From JANLQX01 sp031418775 (GTDB taxonomy: Bacteria; Actinomycetota; Acidimicrobiia; Acidimicrobiales; JANYDT01): DNA of 64,000 nt. A program made the position numbers and the translations under genes. Under the pieces are notes generated by a model that was given only the letters and a program-made list of their open reading frames with translations, was not told the origin of the DNA and made no database searches. Shown in pieces: positions 59,534-64,000 of the stretch. The stretch lies in NCBI GenBank assembly GCA_031418775.1, contig JANOJN010000219.1, positions 13,792 through 77,791 on the forward strand, in the 5' to 3' direction. Numbering within the stretch: the stretch's first letter is position 1; each line of letters starts with the position of its first letter.

Positions 59534-61090
59534 TTACACCTGGCTGGCGCGTCCGGCCCAGTACGGAGCACGGAGTTCGCGCTTCAACAGCTTGCCTGAC
59601 CCGGTCTTCGGCAACTCGGCCAGGAACGCCACGCTGCGGGGGATCTTGTAGTTCGCGAGGTGGGCGCGGGCGAACTCGACCACCTCGTCGGCGTCGAGCG
59701 ACTTTCCCTCTCGGCACACGACGACGGCATGCACCGTCTCACCCCACTCTTCCGACGGGATGCCGAACACTGCGGCTTCGAGGATCTTCGGATGGTGTTC
59801 GAGAGCCGCCTCGATCTCCGCCGGATAAATGTTCATCCCGCCGGAGATGATCATGTCCTTCTTGCGGTCGCAGATGTACAGGAAACCTTCTTCGTCCCGG
59901 TAGGCGATGTCGCCGACGGTCTGGTACTCGCCCCGCCGATCAGCGGCGTATTTGTCGGCTTGCTTGTAATACTCGCTGAAGACCGACGTCGCCCGCACGA
60001 ACAGCTCTCCGGGATGGTCGGGGCCGATACCGGTCACCTCGTTGCCGTCGTCGTCGAAGAGCACGATCTCGACAAGGGGCGCCGGCTTTCCGCACGAACC
60101 GGGCTTGCGGATCTGGTCCTCCGGTGCGAGCACACAGTTGACGCCGAGTTCGGTGGAGCCGTAGATCTCCCACAGTGAGTCGGCGGGGAAGTCGGCGAGG
60201 TACTGGAGCTTGAGGGCGTAGCTCCAGGGGGCGGCGTTCGCGAGCATTCGCTTCATGGAGGTCTTGTCGTACTTCGTCTTCACGTCATTCGGAAGTGCGC
60301 ATATCATCCGGATCGGGGTCGGTGCGCAGAACGTCGACGTGACGCGGTACTTCTCGACGAGGCGCAACCAATCCTCAGGCGCGAACTTGCGCTGCAGCAC
60401 GACGGTCTGGCCGAGCGCCGCGCTGCTCTGCATGAACCCGCCGGGACCGGAGTGGTAGAGCGGGCCGGTGGTGATGTAGATGTCGTTCGTGTTCGAGCCG
60501 AGAAGAGCAGCCAGCGCCGCCCCCTGGCGGGGATCGGCGCGTGTGGTTCGCAAGGCACCCTTCGGTTTGCCGGTGGTGCCCGAGGTGTAGATCATCGTCG
60601 CCGCCGTGGTTTCTGCATCGGCTACTTCGGGCACAGTTGGCGGCGCCGCAGCGACGAGATCCTCCACGGTGAGCATGCCCTCGGGGGCCGGTCCGTCGAA
60701 CACGAGGATCGTGCGGACCTTGGGGATGTCGGCGCGGATCCGCTCGAACATCGGTGCGAATTCGGCGTCGACGTAGACGATGTCGGCATCGCAGTGGTCG
60801 GTCACATAGGCGGCTTCTTCGTCGGAGAGCCGGTAGTTGAGCGGCACCGCTGTGGTGCCGATCTTGCGGCACGCGTGGACGGCCAGCACGAGGCCGATGG
60901 AGTTCTGCCCACACCAAACGACCTTCGAGCCGCGTCCGGCACCGAGCCCCTGGAACACGTGCCCGAGCCGATTCGTGGCGAGGTCGAGCTCGGCGTAAGT
61001 GAGTTTCTGAAGCATTCCGCCAAGACGGTCGTCAATCACGGCGACCTTGTCGGGTTGCGTGGTGGCGTAGAGGCTCAGGTAGTCCGGCAC
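59534..61090 (-). CDS. Acyl-CoA synthetase (AMP-forming)
   Basis: A 518-residue ANL-superfamily enzyme activating a carboxylic acid to its CoA ester through an acyl-AMP. Motifs seen are the P-loop MIYTSGTTGKPKGALR, EIYGSTELGVN, YQTVGDIAYRDEEGF, YICDRKKDMIISGGMN, and the C-terminal catalytic lysine in LPKTGSGKLLKREL. The start is GTG at 61090. A 166-base alternating repeat array fills the region directly upstream, between it and the DUF3817 gene. The acid substrate is unknown. Confidence 0.94.
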   Translation of the reverse strand: MPDYLSLYATTQPDKVAVIDDRLGGMLQKLTYAELDLATNRLGHVFQGLGAGRGSKVVWCGQNSIGLVLAVHACRKIGTTAVPLNYRLSDEEAAYVTDHCDADIVYVDAEFAPMFERIRADIPKVRTILVFDGPAPEGMLTVEDLVAAAPPTVPEVADAETTAATMIYTSGTTGKPKGALRTTRADPRQGAALAALLGSNTNDIYITTGPLYHSGPGGFMQSSAALGQTVVLQRKFAPEDWLRLVEKYRVTSTFCAPTPIRMICALPNDVKTKYDKTSMKRMLANAAPWSYALKLQYLADFPADSLWEIYGSTELGVNCVLAPEDQIRKPGSCGKPAPLVEIVLFDDDGNEVTGIGPDHPGELFVRATSVFSEYYKQADKYAADRRGEYQTVGDIAYRDEEGFLYICDRKKDMIISGGMNIYPAEIEAALEHHPKILEAAVFGIPSEEWGETVHAVVVCREGKSLDADEVVEFARAHLANYKIPRSVAFLAELPKTGSGKLLKRELRAPYWAGRASQV

Positions 61091-61121
61091 GACGCCGAAC
61101 CTAGGCCGGTCGACCCGGTCC

Positions 61122-61287
61122 GCACCAGCCGGGTCAGACGCACCAGCCGGGGCAGACGCACCAGCCGGGTCAGACGCACCAGCCGGGGCAGACGCACCAG
61201 CCGGGTCAGACGCACCAGCCGGGGCAGACGCACCAGCCGGGTCAGAACAGCACCAGCCGGGTCAGACGCACCAGCCGGGTCAGAACA
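61122..61287. repeat. Tandem array of nine 18-20 base units with alternating variants
   Basis: Units read GCACCAGCCGGGTCAGAC or GCACCAGCCGGGGCAGAC. Units 1-6 alternate strictly between the T and G form (36-bp dimers), then units 7 and 9 end in CAGAACA (20 bases) with unit 8 of the T form between. The array begins at the stop codon of the DUF3817 gene, whose TGA lies in the last unit, and ends 32 bases before the acyl-CoA synthetase start. Confidence 0.95.
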
Positions 61288-61624
61288 GCATGTCCCGCTT
61301 GTTGACGACCGTCGGCATCGGCTGGCGCCGAAGGCGGTGGTGGGCGATGAGCGCACCGGGAGGGCCGGCGAGGGTCAGGAGGGCGAATCGGGTCGACCAC
61401 TTCATGGCGCGGAAGATGTCGAGGACCATCACGCCGAACGCGATGCAGATCATCCCGTGGAAGTACGCGACGACTCGCAGCAATAGGTAATTCGCGTCTC
61501 CCCGATCGTCGAGGATGTACTTGCGGAACATGAAGATCAGCAGGAGTGCGTAGCTCACGCACTCGACGATCGCGAATGCTTTGGTGAAGCGGATCTTGCG
61601 AGCGAGCCGCGAACGCGGCGACAT
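61280..61624 (-). CDS. DUF3817 domain membrane protein
   Basis: A 114-residue protein with three hydrophobic segments: FAIVECVSYALLLIFMF, YLLLRVVAYFHGMICIAFGV and RFALLTLAGPPGAL. The conserved glutamate in the first helix and the HG motif in the second fit DUF3817, an integral membrane domain often found in actinobacteria. Function is unknown. The ATG at 61624 was chosen; GTG at 61660 would add 12 residues. The gene precedes the acyl-CoA synthetase on the same strand, separated by the repeat array. Confidence 0.78.
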   Translation of the reverse strand: MSPRSRLARKIRFTKAFAIVECVSYALLLIFMFRKYILDDRGDANYLLLRVVAYFHGMICIAFGVMVLDIFRAMKWSTRFALLTLAGPPGALIAHHRLRRQPMPTVVNKRDMLF

Positions 61625-61710
61625 GCTTTCGACGACGGAACCGACGGGCGTCTCGCTCACGCTGTTCGACGCTACCGGCCTGTGCCCGCGTGCGGCGCCG
61701 GTGCCGGACC

Positions 61711-61794
61711 TGTCGCGCTGGGTCGCTCCTGGAGCGACCGGGCGCGACAACTCCGCAGAAATCTCGCGGTCAATCCCCGCAATGGTCGACCGCG
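61711..61794 (+). promoter_or_regulatory. Two consecutive hairpins in the ilvD upstream region
   Basis: The first hairpin (61711-61749) pairs TGTCGCGC with GCGCGACA, then after a TG/GG bulge pairs GGTCGCTC with GAGCGACC around CTG. The second (61765-61794) pairs CGCGGTC with GACCGCG. They lie 24-107 bases before the ilvD start, in the divergent region with the DUF3817 gene. They could act as leader structures; no leader peptide rich in Leu, Ile or Val codons was seen. Confidence 0.5.
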
Positions 61795-61817
61795 GGTCCG
61801 CATAGCATCGGACTCCT

Positions 61818-63506
61818 ATGGCGAACCCGATGAAGATCCGATCCACCGACGTCACCGAAGGCCCCAAGAAGGCGCCGGCCCGGGCCATGCTTCGGGCGGT
61901 AGGCATGGGTGACGGCGACTGGGACAAGCCCCAGGTCGGGGTGGCGTCGAGCTGGAACGAAGTCACGCCGTGCAACATGCCGCTCGACCGTCTGGCCGAC
62001 CGGGCCAAGGACGGTGTACGGGCCGCCGGAGGCTTCCCGATGGAGTTCTGCACCATCGCCATGAGCGACGGTATCTCGATGGGCCACGAAGGTATGCGCG
62101 CATCGCTGGTGTCCCGGGAAGTCATCGCCGACTCCGTCGAAGTCATGATGCATGCCGAACGCCTCGACGCCCTCGTCGCCCTCGCTGGCTGCGACAAGAG
62201 CCTGCCCGGCATGATGATGGCCGCCGCACGGCTCAACCTTCCGGCGGTGTTCCTCTACGGCGGCACCATCCTTCCCGGCCGCGGTGCGCATGGCGAGGCG
62301 CTCGACATCACCAGCGTGTTCGAAGCGGTCGGCTCTCACGCCGTCGGCAAGTTGACCGACGAAGAACTCTCGCTCATCGAGCACAACGCGTGTCCTACCG
62401 AGGGCAGCTGCGCCGGGATGTTCACGGCGAACACCATGGCGGCCGTTGGCGAAGCTCTGGGCCTCTCGCTGCCGGGCAGTGCGTGCGCGCCGGCCGTCGA
62501 TCGCCGCCGTGACGACTATGCGATCGCCTCGGGCAAGGCCGTCATCAACCTGCTCGAGAAGAACATCCGGGCCCGTGACATCCTCACCAAGGAGGCGTTC
62601 GAGAACGCCATCATGGTGACCCTCGCCCTCGGTGGGTCGACCAACGCGGTGCTGCACCTCCTCGCCATTGCCAACGAGGCACGGGTCGATCTCACCCTTG
62701 CCGACTTCAACCGCGTAGGGGCGAACATCCCGCACATCGCCGACATGAAGCCCGGCGGCAAGTTCCACATGACCGATCTCGATGCCATCGGTGGTGTTCC
62801 CGTCGTGATGAAGCACCTGCTCGATGCGGGTCTGCTCCACGGTGAATGCATGACGGTCACCGGCCGGACCATGCAGGAGAACCTCGAGCTGCTCAACCCG
62901 CCCGCTCCTGACGGCCGGGTTGTCCATACCCTCGCCGACCCGATCCACGCCGATGCCGGCATTGTCGTGCTCACCGGTTCGCTCGCCCCCAAGGGAAGCG
63001 TCGTGAAGGTTGCCGGTCTGACGAAGGAGCAGTTGCTGTTCGAAGGCCCGGCGCAGGTGTTCGAGGGTGAGGACCCGGCGATGGATGCGATCCTTGCTGG
63101 CAAGATCGAACCCGGTACGGTGCTCGTGATCCGCTACGAGGGTCCGAAGGGAGGACCGGGTATGAGGGAGATGCTTGCCATCACCGGGGCACTCAAGGGA
63201 GCCGGGCGTGGATCGGACTGCGCGCTGATCACTGATGGACGGTTCTCGGGCGGCACGTGGGGCTTCTGCATCGGCCACGTCGCTCCTGAGGCGGTCGACA
63301 ACGGTCCGATCGCTGCGGTGCGCGACGGCGACATCATCAAGGTCGACGTCGCCAATCGGAGACTTGACCTGCTGGTGGACCCTGCGGTGGTCGCAGAGCG
63401 GATGGCCGACGTGAAGCATCCTGAGCCGCGCTACACCACCGGCGTGCTGGCGAAGTTCGTGAAACTGGTCCAAGGAGCGGAGTTGGGCGCGATCACGCTG
63501 CCCTGA
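61818..63506 (+). CDS. ilvD: Dihydroxy-acid dehydratase
   Basis: A 562-residue Fe-S dehydratase in valine, leucine and isoleucine synthesis, converting 2,3-dihydroxy acids to 2-keto acids. Cluster cysteines are in VTPCNMPLD, LAGCDKSLPGMMMAA and CPTEGSCAGMFTANTM. C-terminal GRFSGGTWGFCIGHVAPEA carries the catalytic Ser region. The ATG at 61818 matches the family. Its last 11 codons, stop and trailer were duplicated directly downstream. No other ilv or leu gene is in the window. Confidence 0.96.
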   Translation: MANPMKIRSTDVTEGPKKAPARAMLRAVGMGDGDWDKPQVGVASSWNEVTPCNMPLDRLADRAKDGVRAAGGFPMEFCTIAMSDGISMGHEGMRASLVSREVIADSVEVMMHAERLDALVALAGCDKSLPGMMMAAARLNLPAVFLYGGTILPGRGAHGEALDITSVFEAVGSHAVGKLTDEELSLIEHNACPTEGSCAGMFTANTMAAVGEALGLSLPGSACAPAVDRRRDDYAIASGKAVINLLEKNIRARDILTKEAFENAIMVTLALGGSTNAVLHLLAIANEARVDLTLADFNRVGANIPHIADMKPGGKFHMTDLDAIGGVPVVMKHLLDAGLLHGECMTVTGRTMQENLELLNPPAPDGRVVHTLADPIHADAGIVVLTGSLAPKGSVVKVAGLTKEQLLFEGPAQVFEGEDPAMDAILAGKIEPGTVLVIRYEGPKGGPGMREMLAITGALKGAGRGSDCALITDGRFSGGTWGFCIGHVAPEAVDNGPIAAVRDGDIIKVDVANRRLDLLVDPAVVAERMADVKHPEPRYTTGVLAKFVKLVQGAELGAITLP

Positions 63507-63583
63507 ACGGGCTTGCCCCGAGGACCCGAGCACAGCGGAGTTGGGCGCGATCACACTGCCCTGAACGGGCTTGCCCCGAGGAC
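63476..63583 (+). repeat. Direct repeat duplicating the 3' end of ilvD
   Basis: A 50-base unit at 63476-63525 recurs at 63534-63583 with one mismatch (period 58 bases). The unit holds the last codons of ilvD, its TGA and a short GGGCTTGCCC hairpin with CGAGGAC. The second copy is non-coding relative to ilvD. Confidence 0.92.
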
Positions 63584-63591
63584 TACCGGCG

Positions 63592-64000
63592 CTAGCGGTT
63601 CACGCCGCCGGCGCGAGCGATCACGCTCGCGTCGACCGGGGCAAACCAGCTGAGGATGAGCCGATCGACCCCGTCGGCCTCGAGTTCGACGCGTAGCGGA
63701 TGAGAAGGATCGAGCAGGGCGTCGTCCCAGCTGCACCACACCGAGGTCGTCCATGGACGGGGGTTCGCGCTCCTCGCTTCACGCGCCGCCGCAATCACCT
63801 CGCGGCGGTCCGTGTTGTGTGCCCGCACGTTCACGCCGTTCGTCCGCTGCCCGGCGATCGTGGCCAGACGCGTGGAGTTGACGCCGAGGATGACCGGCGG
63901 GGCGGGGTGGGGGAGCGCGAATCCCTCCCACTTCTCGGGGTCGCGTGCAGGCGACCACATTTCCTCCAGCACGTCCAGTGTGTCGCAGAGATGTCGATGG
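63592..64000 (-). CDS. LLM-class flavin/F420-dependent oxidoreductase (5' part cut by window edge)
   Basis: The C-terminal ~135 residues of a luciferase-like monooxygenase. Visible are LCDTLDVLEEMWSP, ALPHPAPPVILGVNSTRLAT and IAGQRTNGVNVRAHNTDR, the region in which family members bind F420 or FMN, and the end VDRLILSWFAPVDASVIA. The frame has no start before base 64000, so the gene continues beyond the edge. It converges on ilvD. The substrate is unknown. Confidence 0.8.
   Translation of the reverse strand, partial: HRHLCDTLDVLEEMWSPARDPEKWEGFALPHPAPPVILGVNSTRLATIAGQRTNGVNVRAHNTDRREVIAAAREARSANPRPWTTSVWCSWDDALLDPSHPLRVELEADGVDRLILSWFAPVDASVIARAGGVNR

Noticed and set aside
61122..61287. CRISPR array
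   Set aside because: Units are directly adjacent with no unique spacers and no cas genes nearby.
1..64000. tRNA, rRNA, insertion sequence or prophage genes
   Set aside because: No cloverleaf-like or rRNA-like stretch, transposase, integrase or phage gene was recognised by reading; a covariance-model search could still find a missed tRNA.

Overview
This window is high-GC, gene-dense bacterial chromosome. The gene content points to an actinobacterium, and I infer the class Acidimicrobiia. Supporting signs are F420-type enzymes (a deazaflavin-dependent nitroreductase and a luciferase-like monooxygenase), a PASTA serine/threonine kinase, an actinobacterial ATP-dependent DNA ligase, DUF3817 and DUF4333-like proteins, a Tad pilus locus without a secretin, and frequent GTG starts. 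No rRNA or tRNA gene, CRISPR array, insertion sequence or prophage was recognised. The left and right edges cut through a flavin monooxygenase and a luciferase-like oxidoreductase.

Layout. 1-6.4 kb: aromatic-type monooxygenase, nitroreductase, HAD dehalogenase, thiolase, DUF2079 membrane protein. 6.5-12.3 kb: zinc-free ribosomal proteins L31 and L33, amine-oxidase-like flavoprotein, carbonic anhydrase, HtpX, a two-gene unit of an apparently domain-permuted photolyase plus winged-helix regulator, and a MarR regulator. 12.4-23 kb: secreted protein, ATP-dependent ligase, B12-dependent acyl-CoA mutase large subunit, S9 peptidase, J-domain protein, hydrolase, MFS carrier, MeaB chaperone and enoyl-CoA hydratase. 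23.1-33.1 kb: glycogen phosphorylase, branching and debranching enzymes, patatin, MFS protein, a decayed alkD relic, and galT. 33.2-43.3 kb: cysteine desulfurase with mnmA (tRNA thiolation), LigA, acyl-CoA dehydrogenase, PASTA kinase. 43.4-52.3 kb: Tad/Flp pilus locus on the minus strand (three Flp pilins, CpaB, CpaE/TadZ, CpaF/TadA, a VWA-TadB fusion, TadC) with an upstream LuxR-type regulator and an SCP2 protein. 52.4-64 kb: gatCAB, a Tat lipoprotein with an altered Rieske motif, SDR, rhomboid protease, flavin reductase, acyl-CoA synthetase, DUF3817 protein, ilvD.

How genes work together. The Tad genes form one tightly overlapping transcription unit, with strong hairpins after two pilin genes that could set the pilin-to-machinery ratio. 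The desulfurase and MnmA overlap by 4 bases and form a tRNA 2-thiouridine module. GlgP, GlgB and GlgX together remodel and degrade glycogen. The acyl-CoA mutase and MeaB belong to one B12 system but lie about 5 kb apart, and no cobalamin-binding subunit is present.

The most notable observations are the photolyase with FAD domain first and antenna-like domain last; a Rieske-like Tat lipoprotein whose two histidine ligands are replaced; a repeated two-hairpin element present twice in opposite orientation; an alternating 18-bp tandem array starting at a stop codon; an alkD pseudogene; and three separate 50-58 bp head-to-tail duplications at gene boundaries, two of which create micro-ORFs directly ahead of the real gene.
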